Part shown: piece after piece, positions 7,591 through 17,139 of the stretch | Layout: each line of letters opens with the position of its first letter | Position numbering within the stretch: position 1 is the first letter of the stretch | Assembly: GCF_900111235.1 (NCBI RefSeq) | Contig: NZ_FOJI01000002.1 | Span: 62,001 to 126,000, forward strand | Direction: 5' to 3' | Length of the DNA stretch: 64,000 nucleotides | Origin: [Clostridium] fimetarium | GTDB lineage: Bacteria > Bacillota > Clostridia > Lachnospirales > Lachnospiraceae | Notes under the pieces: generated by a model | The model's database searches: none | The model's input: only the letters and a program-made list of their open reading frames with translations | What the model was told of the DNA's origin: nothing | Program-made: the position numbers and the translations under genes

Positions 7591-8274
7591 TTAGGCTATA
7601 GCAGTTTCCTTGATTCGCTTAAGTGCATCTTTAACTGCTGGAATCGATATGATTGCAACCGTGATGATTCCCTCAATCAATATGTAAGAATAGTTGTAGA
7701 CGATTGGGTAGATGCCACTTAGAATTTTTGGAAAAGATTCTGGCATATATGACATCCAGTAGATATAACCACCAATTGATAAAAACACACCTCTTCCCAA
7801 GATTCCAACGATGTATCCAATCAAAAGACCGTTCTTTTTGTTAGAAAAGAATCCTGATAATCCAAGTGCCATAAATGAGAAGAAGTAGTCACAGCAAACT
7901 TGAAATGGATCAAGCATATAGCTTCCGCCGTCTTGGAATAATTGGAGAATACCATAGGAAAGTGCAGCGATGAGTCCAAGTTTAGGACCATAGAAATATC
8001 CTACAAGACATATAAATAGCATACTGCATAGAGTTACAGATCCACCCCAAGGCATACTATAGATTTTCAGGTAAGATGTGGCAAAACCGAGAGCAATAGC
8101 TACAGCTGAAAAAACAAGTTGTTTTGTTCCTAGTTTTACTGAATGTTGTTTGTTAAATAGAAAAGCAGCTCCAATTAATAAAAGAACTAAAATCATTGCA
8201 AGGCATATAAAACCACCTTTTGTAAGAGTGTAAGCTCCACCTTCAGCATCATAGCTGACTAAAAAATTAAACAT
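7591..8274 (-). CDS. thiT: Thiamine ECF transporter substrate-binding component ThiT
   Basis: A 227-residue, six-helix membrane protein of the ThiT/YuaJ family that captures thiamine for an energy-coupling factor transporter. Typical segments are FYGPKLGLIAALSYGILQLFQDG and GRGVFLSIGGYIYW. The start is the ATG at 8274 (MFNFLVSYD), preceded by AGGAGG; a longer frame would start inside the riboswitch. The ECF ATPases and EcfT are not nearby, as expected for a group II ECF system with a shared module. A TPP riboswitch lies in the leader. Confidence 0.93.
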   Translation of the reverse strand: MFNFLVSYDAEGGAYTLTKGGFICLAMILVLLLIGAAFLFNKQHSVKLGTKQLVFSAVAIALGFATSYLKIYSMPWGGSVTLCSMLFICLVGYFYGPKLGLIAALSYGILQLFQDGGSYMLDPFQVCCDYFFSFMALGLSGFFSNKKNGLLIGYIVGILGRGVFLSIGGYIYWMSYMPESFPKILSGIYPIVYNYSYILIEGIITVAIISIPAVKDALKRIKETAIA

Positions 8275-8313
8275 AAAAAAACCTCCTAAAATAATATTAT
8301 TTTGTAGGAGGGG
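8275..8313 (-). terminator. Riboswitch expression platform: terminator hairpin containing the thiT ribosome-binding site
   Basis: On the minus strand CCTCCTA (8311-8305) pairs with TAGGAGG (8288-8282), continued by the palindrome AAAATAATATTATTTT with one bulged base. The AGGAGG in the 3' arm is the thiT Shine-Dalgarno, and seven U residues follow, ending at the AUG. The same hairpin could therefore stop transcription and hide the ribosome site. Confidence 0.75.
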
Positions 8314-8337
8314 ACCACTTTGGAAAAGTATTGTAAA

Positions 8338-8414
8338 AATGCTTCCTTCCGCCGGTACTAACCGGATCAAGTAGTGAGGGTCTAAATAGTCTCAGCCCGA
8401 AGGCTCCCCTAGCA
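8338..8414 (-). promoter_or_regulatory. TPP riboswitch aptamer upstream of thiT
   Basis: Reading the minus strand, CTAGGGGAGCC...GGCTGAGAC...GACCC followed by TTGATCCGG and the GGAAGGAAGC end gives the THI-box landmarks (GGGG, CUGAGA, ACCC, UGAUC, GGNA). The usual CGUAGGGA end is altered to GCGGAAGGA. It lies between the promoter and the SD-containing hairpin of thiT. Confidence 0.93.
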
Positions 8415-8434
8415 AACTTATTAAGTTCTTGTGT

Positions 8435-8463
8435 ACTATACAACTTTTGTACTTGAGTGTCAA
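8435..8463 (-). promoter_or_regulatory. thiT promoter
   Basis: On the minus strand, TTGACA (8463-8458), 17 bp and TATAGT (8440-8435) make a near-consensus sigma-A promoter just upstream of the TPP aptamer. Confidence 0.75.
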
Positions 8464-8538
8464 TATAGAATATTTGTGCATATAATATTTTAAGAACAAT
8501 AGTTTGAGTATCTGTTAAAAGGACAGAAGGGAGCCTAT

Positions 8539-8796
8539 ATGCGCATTTGCGATCTTAGAGACAAAGAGGTAATTAATACAAAAGATTGCAAAATTCTTGG
8601 ATTTGTTGCTGATGTAATCTTTGATATATGTAATGGTTGCATAATCGCCTTGATTATACCAGGGCCAGCAAAAATTTGTGGTTTTTTGGGACGTGAAATA
8701 GAATATATTATCCCTTATAAATGCGTTCAATGTATAGGACCGGATGTTATTTTGGTAGAAGTATGTATAGAAGAAATCACAAATAAATGTGTATAA
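8539..8796 (+). CDS. YlmC/YmxH family PRC-barrel sporulation-associated protein
   Basis: An 85-residue PRC-barrel-like protein (MRICDLRDKEVINTKDC, then GFVADVIFDICNGCIIALIIP). The YlmC/YmxH family is widespread in spore-forming Firmicutes and is often found next to sigG, as here; its biochemical role is unknown. GAAGGGAG lies before the ATG. nrdR follows about 120 bp downstream with its own leader. Confidence 0.85.
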   Translation: MRICDLRDKEVINTKDCKILGFVADVIFDICNGCIIALIIPGPAKICGFLGREIEYIIPYKCVQCIGPDVILVEVCIEEITNKCV

Positions 8797-8913
8797 ATAA
8801 AACTGTTGACCATAGTTAAATATTAAACTATAATTTAAAGTAATAATATTTTTATTGTTACTTTATTATATAGAGGGATTCTTGATATTTATTTTAATTA
8901 TGGAGGTAGGGGT

Positions 8914-9360
8914 TTGAAGTGTCCATTTTGTGCAAAAGAAAATACTAAGGTTATTGACTCAAGACCAACTGATGATAGTTCGATTCGAAGACGTCGTCAA
9001 TGTGATGAATGTGGAAAACGATTTACGACTTATGAGAAAGTCGAGACGATGCCACTCATTGTAATTAAGAAAGATAATAATAGAGAACCGTATAATAGAG
9101 AAAAACTTGTAAGAGGAATTATTAGCTCTTGTCAAAAACGGCCAGTCCCAATTAGCAAGATAAATGCAATGGTTGATGAGATAGAGACATCTATTTTTAA
9201 TACAGGAGAAAATGAAATTCCAACAGCTAGAATTGGCGAGCTTGTAATGGACAAGCTCAAAAATATCGATCCAGTTGCATATGTACGATTTGCTTCGGTA
9301 TATAGAGAATTTAAGGATGTTAATACCTTTATGGATGAGTTAAAAAAAATTCTTAAGTAA
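8914..9360 (+). CDS. nrdR: Transcriptional repressor NrdR
   Basis: A 148-residue repressor of ribonucleotide reductase genes. It has an N-terminal zinc ribbon (CPFC and CDEC around [17 protein letters not shown]) and a central ATP-cone ([23 protein letters not shown]) that senses ATP/dATP. It starts with TTG at 8914 behind GGAGG; the next residues, KCPFC, are the invariant start of the family. The length is normal. It ends at a small terminator (9364-9393). Confidence 0.97.
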   Translation: MKCPFCAKENTKVIDSRPTDDSSIRRRRQCDECGKRFTTYEKVETMPLIVIKKDNNREPYNREKLVRGIISSCQKRPVPISKINAMVDEIETSIFNTGENEIPTARIGELVMDKLKNIDPVAYVRFASVYREFKDVNTFMDELKKILK

Positions 9361-9363
9361 CTG

Positions 9364-9393
9364 ATAGGCTGCCCTAACGACGCGGCCTATTTT
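9364..9393 (+). terminator. nrdR terminator
   Basis: ATAGGCTGC (9364-9372) pairs with GCGGCCTAT (9382-9390), including one G-U pair, and is followed by a short run of T. Confidence 0.6.
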
Positions 9394-9468
9394 CATATTC
9401 ACCGATGCATAAGTAAAGTAGAAAATAGAAACAAAATAATATAAGCGGAAGCAAAGAGGAGGTATGTT

Positions 9469-9990
9469 TTGTTTAAGATTTTTTATCCGGGAGAATATCT
9501 TGATTCTACCTATTTGATTGACTTTGATAAATTATATATTGATGGTTATAGAGGATTGATTTTTGATATAGATAATACGTTGGTTGAACATGGCGTAGTG
9601 GCTGATCAAAGAGTGATTGACTTATTTGAAAAGCTAAAAAAAATAGGTTTCAATACGTGTCTCATTTCAAATAATCAAGAACCACGAGTAAAACCATTTG
9701 CTGATGAGGTTCATACTATGTTTGTGAGTAATGCACATAAGCCCTCTACGGTCAATTATATAAAGGCAATGAAACTGATGAACACAGATAAGAAGAATAC
9801 CATTTTTATAGGCGACCAGTTATTTACAGATGTGTGGGGAGCGAACAGAGCGGGAATTCGAACTATTTTAGTTAAACCAATTGGGAAAAAGGAAGAAATT
9901 CAGATTGTATTAAAAAGATATTTGGAAAAAATTATTTTATATTTTTACAAGAGAAGCATCAGGAGCACCATCAGGAGCACCAGGAGGTAA
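9469..9990 (+). CDS. yqeG: YqeG family HAD-superfamily phosphatase
   Basis: A 173-residue HAD hydrolase of subfamily IIIA. Motif I is LIFDIDNTLVEHG, motif II is CLISNNQ and motif III/IV is FIGDQLFTDVWGANRAG. The family acts on small phosphorylated substrates; the substrate in Firmicutes is not settled. It starts at TTG 9469 with AGAGGAGG at good spacing; the nearby ATG at 9464 is out of frame. The C terminus ends in a short Ser/Thr/Arg repeat (RSIRSTIRSTRR). It is the first gene of a tight run with aroE, aroK and aroQ. Confidence 0.9.
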   Translation: MFKIFYPGEYLDSTYLIDFDKLYIDGYRGLIFDIDNTLVEHGVVADQRVIDLFEKLKKIGFNTCLISNNQEPRVKPFADEVHTMFVSNAHKPSTVNYIKAMKLMNTDKKNTIFIGDQLFTDVWGANRAGIRTILVKPIGKKEEIQIVLKRYLEKIILYFYKRSIRSTIRSTRR

Positions 9991-9992
9991 GT

Positions 9993-10868
9993 ATGAGAGA
10001 AATCAAAGGAACTACGAAAGTCTGTGGATTAATTGGTAATCCAGTAGCTCATTCAATATCACCATTGATTCATAATCATTTAGCGGAATTTGAGAATATC
10101 GATTTGGCATATGTTACATTTAAAGTAGAAAGTAGTAAAGTAGCAGAAGCCGTGAAAGGTGCTTATGAACTCAATGTATTTGGACTAAATGTAACGGTTC
10201 CACATAAAAATGAAGTGATTAACGCTTTGGTTGATATTGATCCACTTGCAAGAGACATTGGTGCAGTGAATACTTTGGTAAGGGCTAAGGGTGGATTTAA
10301 GGGTTACAATACTGATATATTGGGATTTCAAAGGCAACTTATTGATGCAAATATAGAATTAATGGGTAATGATGTAATCATAATTGGGGCAGGAGGCGCA
10401 GCTAGGGCTATTGTGTTCCTATGTGGTCAAGAAGGCGCAAACAGCATTTATATCTTAAATAGAACATTAGAAAATGCACAGCAACTGGCAAAGGATGTTA
10501 ACAAAGCGCTTGATATTAATGTCGCAATTGGTATGAAAATTGAGGATTATAATTTACTACCGAATAAGCAATTTATTACAATTCAAACGACTAGCGTAGG
10601 GCTACATCCCAATGACGATTGTGCACCTATTGAAAATCTAGATTTTTATGACAAAGTCTCAGTGGGAGTGGATATAATTTATAATCCTACAAAAACTAAA
10701 TTCATGAAATTAGTGGAAAGCAAAGAAAAAATAGCTTATAATGGTTTGAAAATGTTATTATATCAAGGCGTTTGTGCATTTGAACTCTGGAATGAAACAA
10801 AGGTTAGCGAAGATATAATCATGCATGTATACGAACTGATGAAAAAGGAGTTGAATCTTGTTGAGTAA
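9993..10868 (+). CDS. aroE: Shikimate dehydrogenase
   Basis: A 291-residue NADP-dependent enzyme that reduces 3-dehydroshikimate. The substrate-binding SISPLIHN segment is near residue 20, the VTVPHK lysine motif near residue 68, and the dinucleotide loop GAGGAARAI near residue 132. The ATG follows yqeG by 2 bp, with AGGAGG inside the end of yqeG. It overlaps aroK by about 11 bp. This is a shikimate pathway operon. Confidence 0.96.
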   Translation: MREIKGTTKVCGLIGNPVAHSISPLIHNHLAEFENIDLAYVTFKVESSKVAEAVKGAYELNVFGLNVTVPHKNEVINALVDIDPLARDIGAVNTLVRAKGGFKGYNTDILGFQRQLIDANIELMGNDVIIIGAGGAARAIVFLCGQEGANSIYILNRTLENAQQLAKDVNKALDINVAIGMKIEDYNLLPNKQFITIQTTSVGLHPNDDCAPIENLDFYDKVSVGVDIIYNPTKTKFMKLVESKEKIAYNGLKMLLYQGVCAFELWNETKVSEDIIMHVYELMKKELNLVE

Positions 10869-11412
10869 TTCACGTAATAATCTTGTATTCATTGGATTTA
10901 TGGGCTGTGGAAAAACCACATTAGGAAAATGGATTTCACAAAATGTAAGTATGACATTTTATGATAGTGATGAATACATAGAAAGTAAACAAAATAGAGA
11001 AATAAAAGAGATTTTTGCAACTGAAGGCGAGAAATATTTCCGCGATTTGGAAACTGAGACGATAAAAGAAATGAATGAAAAATTTAGTAACTCTGTTATT
11101 TCAGTTGGCGGTGGGCTTCCATTACGTGAGGAAAATAGAGCATTGCTTAAAAATTTAGGAATTGTTATATATCTTAGAGCGACGGAAGATACTTTGGTCC
11201 ATCGTTTAGCGTATGACACAAAGAGACCATTGCTTGCAGGAAGTGATATTAGAATCAAAGTTCATGATTTAATGATGCAAAGAGCAAATATCTATGAAGA
11301 TATAGCACAAATAATCGTAGACACAGATGATAAAACATATGAACAGATATATAATGAGATTGAGGATATTATTCTTGCGAAAGCAAGTACTTTATTAGGA
11401 GGCAAAAAATGA
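10858..11412 (+). CDS. aroK: Shikimate kinase
   Basis: A 184-residue P-loop kinase that makes shikimate 3-phosphate. The Walker A sequence is GFMGCGKTTLG, DSDEYIE is the substrate-binding DxD, and SVGGGLPLRE is the GGG loop. It starts at TTG 10858 (or the TTG one codon later), with AAAGGAG upstream inside aroE. It overlaps aroQ by four bases (ATGA). AroK and AroQ here are separate proteins. Confidence 0.95.
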   Translation: MLSNSRNNLVFIGFMGCGKTTLGKWISQNVSMTFYDSDEYIESKQNREIKEIFATEGEKYFRDLETETIKEMNEKFSNSVISVGGGLPLREENRALLKNLGIVIYLRATEDTLVHRLAYDTKRPLLAGSDIRIKVHDLMMQRANIYEDIAQIIVDTDDKTYEQIYNEIEDIILAKASTLLGGKK

Positions 11413-11843
11413 AATTATTAGTAATTAATGGACCTAATATTAATTTTTTAGGAATTCGAGAAAAAGGTATCTATGGGTCTGCAAATTATGAGACACTTGT
11501 GCAAAGTATTGAAGCGCATGCAAAAAAACTAGATATTGAAATTGAAATTTTTCAAAGTAATTATGAGGGCGCTATTATTGATAAGATTCAAGAGGCATAT
11601 TACGCCAATGTGGATGGAATTGTAATTAATCCAGGTGCTTTTACTCATTATAGCTATGCCATTAGAGATGCATTGGCTTCACTCGAAGATATCCCCAAAA
11701 TAGAAGTACATATTTCAAATGTACATAAAAGAGAAGAGTTTCGCCATGTTTCCGTAACTGCACCAGTATGTACTGGGCAAGTAGTTGGACTTGGATTGAA
11801 AGGGTATTTGTATGCGATGGAAGCTTTGATTGAGAATAAGTAG
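11409..11843 (+). CDS. aroQ: Type II 3-dehydroquinate dehydratase
   Basis: A 144-residue type II dehydroquinase. It begins LLVINGPNINFLG, the family signature, and has the catalytic tyrosine loop around GIYGSANYETL, NPGAFTHYS, and HISNVHKREEFRH. It converts dehydroquinate to dehydroshikimate in the same pathway as aroE and aroK, to which it is coupled by ATGA overlap. The usual length is about 145. Confidence 0.96.
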   Translation: MKLLVINGPNINFLGIREKGIYGSANYETLVQSIEAHAKKLDIEIEIFQSNYEGAIIDKIQEAYYANVDGIVINPGAFTHYSYAIRDALASLEDIPKIEVHISNVHKREEFRHVSVTAPVCTGQVVGLGLKGYLYAMEALIENK

Positions 11844-11945
11844 ACCTAATATTACATATATTACAGATAGGCGAAAAAAGTAGTTGCGTAAAGTATGTAT
11901 TTATTATAAAATGTTAAAAGACTATGCAAGGAGGTATACCAAGTT

Positions 11946-12503
11946 ATGGTACAAGCAGGCGATTTCAGAAATGGCGTGACGATAGAAATAGATAACAATA
12001 TATTTACAATTATTGATTTTCAACACGTAAAACCAGGTAAGGGTGCTGCGTTCGTAAGAACAAAGCTAAAAAATATTAAGACAGGTGCTGTTACAGATAA
12101 AACTTTCAGACCAAATGAAAAGTTTCCAAAGGCACACATCGATAGAACAGACTTTCAGTATTTATATAAAGATGGTGGTTTATATAACTTTATGAATATT
12201 GAAACATATGAGCAGATGGCTCTTAGTGAAGACAACGTAGGTGATTCACTTAAGTTTGTTAAAGAAAATGAAGTTTGCAAATTATGTTCTCATAATGCAC
12301 AAGTATTTGCAATTGAACCACCATTGTTCGTTGAACTTGAGATCACAGACACAGAACCAGGTGTTAAAGGTGATACAGCACAAGGCGCAACAAAGGCAGC
12401 AATTGTAGAAACAGGCGCAACCGTTTATGTTCCATTATTCGTTAATCAGAATGATAAGATTAAGATTGACACAAGAACTGGTGAGTATTTATCACGCGTT
12501 TAA
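11946..12503 (+). CDS. efp: Translation elongation factor P
   Basis: A 185-residue EF-P of three beta-barrel domains that relieves ribosome stalling at polyproline. The tip loop [11 protein letters not shown] carries the lysine that is modified in many bacteria. The C-terminal EF-P signature lies in [20 protein letters not shown] precedes the ATG. It follows aroQ by about 100 bp. EF-P is directly relevant here because proteins with Pro-rich repeats (Glu-Pro at 14763, Val-Val-Glu-Pro at 24412) are encoded nearby. Confidence 0.97.
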   Translation: MVQAGDFRNGVTIEIDNNIFTIIDFQHVKPGKGAAFVRTKLKNIKTGAVTDKTFRPNEKFPKAHIDRTDFQYLYKDGGLYNFMNIETYEQMALSEDNVGDSLKFVKENEVCKLCSHNAQVFAIEPPLFVELEITDTEPGVKGDTAQGATKAAIVETGATVYVPLFVNQNDKIKIDTRTGEYLSRV

Positions 12504-12521
12504 TTTCCACTACATTTATAG

Positions 12522-12566
12522 AAGCCCCATAATGACTAGGAAACTAGTGGTTAGGGGGCTTTTTGT
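12522..12566. terminator. efp terminator
   Basis: AAGCCCC (12522-12528) pairs with GGGGCTT (12555-12561), with an inner ACTAG-GAAA-CTAGT stem and a following T-run. It lies between the convergent efp and LysM-GH18 genes. Confidence 0.9.
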
Positions 12567-12567
12567 T

Positions 12568-13896
12568 TTACTTTTTTTCAAAAAATTGTGCGGACAGTGA
12601 TTGTGGCTCAGGTAGTACTTTTATTATTTTGTATTGAGGATTTATAATCGACCATATTTGAGCGAAATAATACATTATGATCCATATCCCAGTGCCATCT
12701 AAATGAAATTTCGGTATTAGATTAATAAGTGAGCTAATTGTTCTAGCATCAATAAACCAGACTATATGTTCCATTGGAACGCCAGCAGTTGACTTTGAAT
12801 ATGTAAAATAAGGAGTCTGTGAAGATTTATCAAATTTAATGATTGAATTCTCATCATTCGCTAATTCGATGGCAGTATAATATTTAAGGATAGCGAATGT
12901 AGAAACATTTGGAACAAATGGCAATTCCCAATCAAAGCCTATAGCAGGGGAACCAATATTTATAATATCTTCACTTATAATTGAAGTCGCTTCGGTTAAA
13001 AAAGCTTCTAAATTATTGATGGATGTAACCGGTCCTGGTGGCGGATTTGTATTTAAACCTCTGTTATAATCCATAAAGGTTATTCCATCTAAAAATTCTT
13101 CTATATCAGGAGCTATTGTTTTAATATCTTCTAGGGTTATATTTGTATTTACTGGAGATATTGTGATAAACAATTTTAATCCTTCCGCTTTTAATGCCTT
13201 AGATAGTTTCTTAATATAATTTTGGTACAATATAAGATTGGACGTATATAAAAGTTCAAATGTGATACTTACGCCTAAATAGCCTTTCCCGTTTAGTATA
13301 TTAGTAATATTATTAATAAGTTTATCTGATAATTTTTCATTTATGAAAATATTATAAGTAGAATCGAAATTAGTTAATCCTTGAATTGTTAAAGATGGTA
13401 ATAGCATTATAGGAGCAACACCAAAATTTTTGGAAATTCCTATTATTTTTTCATCATCTATAGAAATTATATCAGCGTTTTCTGTGATTTGATTACCCGA
13501 AATACATAAATATGTTAAGAATGGCAGCGTTTTATTTAGAATAGTTGTATCGATATAATCAGCAGCGTAACCAAAGGTATTTATTGGACCTAGGTCATTA
13601 TTATAACTTATAACTATGGTTTCACCAGGATAAATATTAGATCTCTCAAATAGATAATTATTGTTTCTAAGTAATTGCATTAGCGGTACATTATGATTTT
13701 GGGCTATGGTTTCTAATGTATCTCCTGGGCTAACCGTATATGTTTGACTGGGATATAGAATAACTAGGGCCTGACCTGTAACTAACATTTCTGAATCACC
13801 TAAATTGTTATCTGAAATTAATCTTGTGGCAGATACATTATATTGAGTTGCTATCTTATCGATTGTATCTTCAGGTTGAACTAAATAGATCTCCAT
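12568..13896 (-). CDS. LysM-GH18 protein of the YaaH/SleL spore type, degenerate catalytic motif
   Basis: A 442-residue protein with two N-terminal LysM repeats (residues 1-48 and 52-97; YTVSPGDTLETIAQNHNVP) and a glycoside hydrolase 18 domain. The layout matches YaaH/SleL cortex-lytic N-acetylglucosaminidases, which sit in the spore coat. It has no signal peptide, as expected for mother-cell-made coat proteins. The active-site strand reads YLGVSITFE (206-214): the glutamate is kept, but the usual aspartates of DGxxxDxE are Leu207 and Thr212. It may be a binding protein or a poor enzyme. A CATATAATA box upstream fits mother-cell sigma factors. Confidence 0.85.
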   Translation of the reverse strand: MEIYLVQPEDTIDKIATQYNVSATRLISDNNLGDSEMLVTGQALVILYPSQTYTVSPGDTLETIAQNHNVPLMQLLRNNNYLFERSNIYPGETIVISYNNDLGPINTFGYAADYIDTTILNKTLPFLTYLCISGNQITENADIISIDDEKIIGISKNFGVAPIMLLPSLTIQGLTNFDSTYNIFINEKLSDKLINNITNILNGKGYLGVSITFELLYTSNLILYQNYIKKLSKALKAEGLKLFITISPVNTNITLEDIKTIAPDIEEFLDGITFMDYNRGLNTNPPPGPVTSINNLEAFLTEATSIISEDIINIGSPAIGFDWELPFVPNVSTFAILKYYTAIELANDENSIIKFDKSSQTPYFTYSKSTAGVPMEHIVWFIDARTISSLINLIPKFHLDGTGIWIIMYYFAQIWSIINPQYKIIKVLPEPQSLSAQFFEKK

Positions 13897-13920
13897 ATAT
13901 ATCCTTCATAATTTTTAATA

Positions 13921-13929
13921 TATTATATG
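13921..13929 (-). promoter_or_regulatory. Possible sigma-E/sigma-K type -10 element
   Basis: Reading the minus strand, CATATAATA matches CATANNNTA 25 bp before the LysM-GH18 start, with AT-rich ATATAT-like sequence about 13 bp further upstream where a sigma-E -35 would lie. This is suggestive only. Confidence 0.35.
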
Positions 13930-14150
13930 CTTTAAAATCGAGATATATTATTGCTAAACAAAAAAGATATTACATTTTTTTTTAAATTTAGTCATAAAAT
14001 AATGAACATTTGTCGTATTATGGAATATTAATAATATTGAGGGTGTAATTTTGCCGTTCGTTAAAAAAAATAAGGGATTAAAAAACAGATTTTTAGAAAA
14101 CAAAACCAATTAATTCTACAGAATTGTGGAAGAAAGTGAGTGAATACATT

Positions 14151-15053
<903 letters not shown>

Positions 15054-15088
15054 TGTGTAGTACTGATTTCTTATAATATATATAAGAA

Positions 15089-15139
15089 ATAGCCATAAAT
15101 CAAAGAAACAGAATAATTTCAATGGTTTGTGGCTATTGT
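15089..15139. terminator. Terminator between GH25 and DUF1540 genes
   Basis: AATAGCCA pairs with TGGCTATT around a partly paired loop, preceded by a small TTCTTATA...TATAAGAA hairpin (15069-15089). It sits between convergent genes. Confidence 0.6.
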
Positions 15140-15144
15140 TAACA

Positions 15145-15456
15145 TTACTTACATGTAAAGCTTGAACAGATAGTTTGCCCAGCATCATTTGCACTTGAAC
15201 CAGCAATATCAATATGGTCAGCACTACATTTGTTGCCATCATTAAAAGCACAATTAACGGCTTCACAGCCAACACTTAAATTTGTATTGGGAGTACGGGT
15301 TGAATTTTGAAATTCTGAGCTTTCCTTTTTAAAACTACCACAACAAGTATCATCTGTATGATCCGCTTTCGTACCTTTTACATCAATTTCAGATCTGCAA
15401 CAACATCGTTCGTCGTTAAAGCCACAAGTTGAAACATTACAATCAAGAGCAGTCAT
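15145..15456 (-). CDS. Protein with two DUF1540 repeats
   Basis: A 103-residue, cysteine-rich protein with two DUF1540 units: residues 1-45 (LDCNVSTCGFNDERCCCRSEIDVKG) and 58-103 (VGCEAVNCAFNDGNKCSADHIDIAG). The spaced cysteines suggest metal binding, but the function of the family is unknown; it is frequent in spore-forming Clostridia. AGGAGG lies close before the ATG. It is encoded downstream of the two signal peptidases on the same strand. Confidence 0.88.
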   Translation of the reverse strand: MTALDCNVSTCGFNDERCCCRSEIDVKGTKADHTDDTCCGSFKKESSEFQNSTRTPNTNLSVGCEAVNCAFNDGNKCSADHIDIAGSSANDAGQTICSSFTCK

Positions 15457-15583
15457 AATAAACCTCCTATTAAGAATTTTTATATCAGATTTATTATGTC
15501 CATAAAATATAAAAATATAAAAATATTAAATATTAATACAAAACTATTAGTATCAAGAAATCTTAAATATTAAAATCAATAAA

Positions 15584-15621
15584 AAAATAGTTTTAAGAAG
15601 TAAACCTCTTAAAACTATTTT
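15584..15621 (-). terminator. Terminator downstream of signal peptidase I (second gene)
   Basis: AAAATAGTTTTAAGA pairs with TCTTAAAACTATTTT (15607-15621), giving a 15-bp stem just after the stop of the minus-strand signal peptidase. Confidence 0.75.
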
Positions 15622-15630
15622 ATCCTATAC

Positions 15631-16263
15631 TTATTTTATTAGTTCAAATACAATATGTGAATCATAGTATTTAAAAATTGCTTTTGCAAGTATCTTATCT
15701 TTCGCTACATAGGTGTTTACCCAAAATCTTGAGTCCGCAGAATTATTTCTGTTATCACCCATCATAAAATAGCATCCGGCAGGAACCGCGTAATTTAAGA
15801 CCTGAGAGCTGACTGACATAGGCTCTTTAATGTAAGGCTCATCCAATAATACATCATTGACATAAACGTGTCCCTCTTTAATGACTACATTATCACCTGG
15901 AAGACCGATAATACGTTTTACGTAGTTTTCAGATTCATTATCTGGAAATTTAAAAATAACCACATCAAGACGCTTTGGATCTGAAAAGAGATAAGACAGT
16001 CTAAAACCGATAAGTCGGTTTCCTTCCATAATAGTATCTTTCATTGAACCAGTAGGAACTTTTGCATTAACAATAATAAATTGATTACATATAAATGCGA
16101 TTGAAATAGCAATTACAATTATTTTCATATAGCTTAAAAATTCTCGTAAAATACTATTACCAGTCTGATTTTCTTCATTATTGCTATTATTTTCAAAAGA
16201 AGGTTTATCAGATTCAGATAATTCGATTTCTTCTAAATCGTCGTATTCATTATTAGTTGTCAT
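15631..16263 (-). CDS. lepB: Signal peptidase I (paralogue 1)
   Basis: A 210-residue type I signal peptidase with one N-terminal membrane helix (about 46-66) after an acidic cytoplasmic stretch. The catalytic serine is in VPTGSMKDT (Ser73) and the lysine in YVKRIIGLPGD (Lys116); the GDNRNNSADSR box is also present. It cleaves signal peptides of secreted proteins outside the membrane. A second, similar gene lies just upstream, a tandem duplication. The 180 bp between them suggests separate expression. Confidence 0.95.
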   Translation of the reverse strand: MTTNNEYDDLEEIELSESDKPSFENNSNNEENQTGNSILREFLSYMKIIVIAISIAFICNQFIIVNAKVPTGSMKDTIMEGNRLIGFRLSYLFSDPKRLDVVIFKFPDNESENYVKRIIGLPGDNVVIKEGHVYVNDVLLDEPYIKEPMSVSSQVLNYAVPAGCYFMMGDNRNNSADSRFWVNTYVAKDKILAKAIFKYYDSHIVFELIK

Positions 16264-16442
16264 AGTATAAACCTTTCGTGCAAAATTTAACTATCGGAAA
16301 TACAAATCGTATATTCTTAAAGTTAATTGCGGTATTCGTATTATAGAACCAATTAAAATCTCGATAAGCGATAATAACTGAAATAATCAATAATAACTGA
16401 ATTATGTAATTATAGACTATTTTACTTAAAAGAACAATGCTT

Positions 16443-17003
16443 TTATTCGATAGTTCCTAGGTATGGATAATATTTCAAGAGGGCTTTGCCAATGATTTTA
16501 TCTCTGGCAACATAAGTATTAATCCAACGTCGTGAATCTTTTGAATCGTTTCTGTTATCACCTAGCATAAAATAATGATCATCTGGAACGAGGTAAGGGC
16601 CAAAACTTCCAGTCATAGGTTCTTTCAAATAATCCTCATTATATATTTCTTCGTTAATGTACAAAACCCCTGATTTGATTTGTACAACGTCACCAGGTAA
16701 ACCTATAACGCGTTTTATATAATCTATGGATTCATCATCTGGAAATTTAAAAATGACAACATCACCACGTTCTGGTGATGAGGTAATATATGATAGACGA
16801 AAGGCAATCAGGCGGTCACCGGTTTTGATTCCATTACACATGGAATCACTTGGAATCTGAGCATTTACAATAACAAAATTATTACATATTAATGCGATAA
16901 CAATTGCTAATATAATTATTTTTGCATAGCCTACTAATTCTTTAAAAATCTGTGAAGATGTGTATTTCGTTGTCTTTGCAGCACTTTCTTTTATATTCCC
17001 CAT
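16443..17003 (-). CDS. lepB: Signal peptidase I (paralogue 2)
   Basis: A 186-residue type I signal peptidase. The single membrane helix is at about 26-46, the catalytic Ser54 in IPSDSMCNG, Lys97 in YIKRVIGLPGD, and the GDNRNDSKDSR box near the end. It is about 50 percent identical by eye to the downstream paralogue and has a basic rather than acidic N terminus. A good SD lies before the ATG. It follows htpG behind a terminator. Confidence 0.95.
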   Translation of the reverse strand: MGNIKESAAKTTKYTSSQIFKELVGYAKIIILAIVIALICNNFVIVNAQIPSDSMCNGIKTGDRLIAFRLSYITSSPERGDVVIFKFPDDESIDYIKRVIGLPGDVVQIKSGVLYINEEIYNEDYLKEPMTGSFGPYLVPDDHYFMLGDNRNDSKDSRRWINTYVARDKIIGKALLKYYPYLGTIE

Positions 17004-17055
17004 AATATCCCTCTTCTTTTCTTCTTTTTTTATGTCACCATTAGCCTTTAGAAAC

Positions 17056-17092
17056 TAAAAAGAGTTAGTGTAAAATATATACACTAACTCTT
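17056..17092 (-). terminator. htpG terminator
   Basis: On the minus strand AAGAGTTAGTGTA and TACACTAACTCTT form a 13-bp stem followed by TTTTAG. It lies just downstream of the htpG stop. Confidence 0.85.
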
Positions 17093-17139
17093 AATATTAT
17101 AACCGTTTTAATTAAAAAGGACAATTTTTATTTTAGAGA

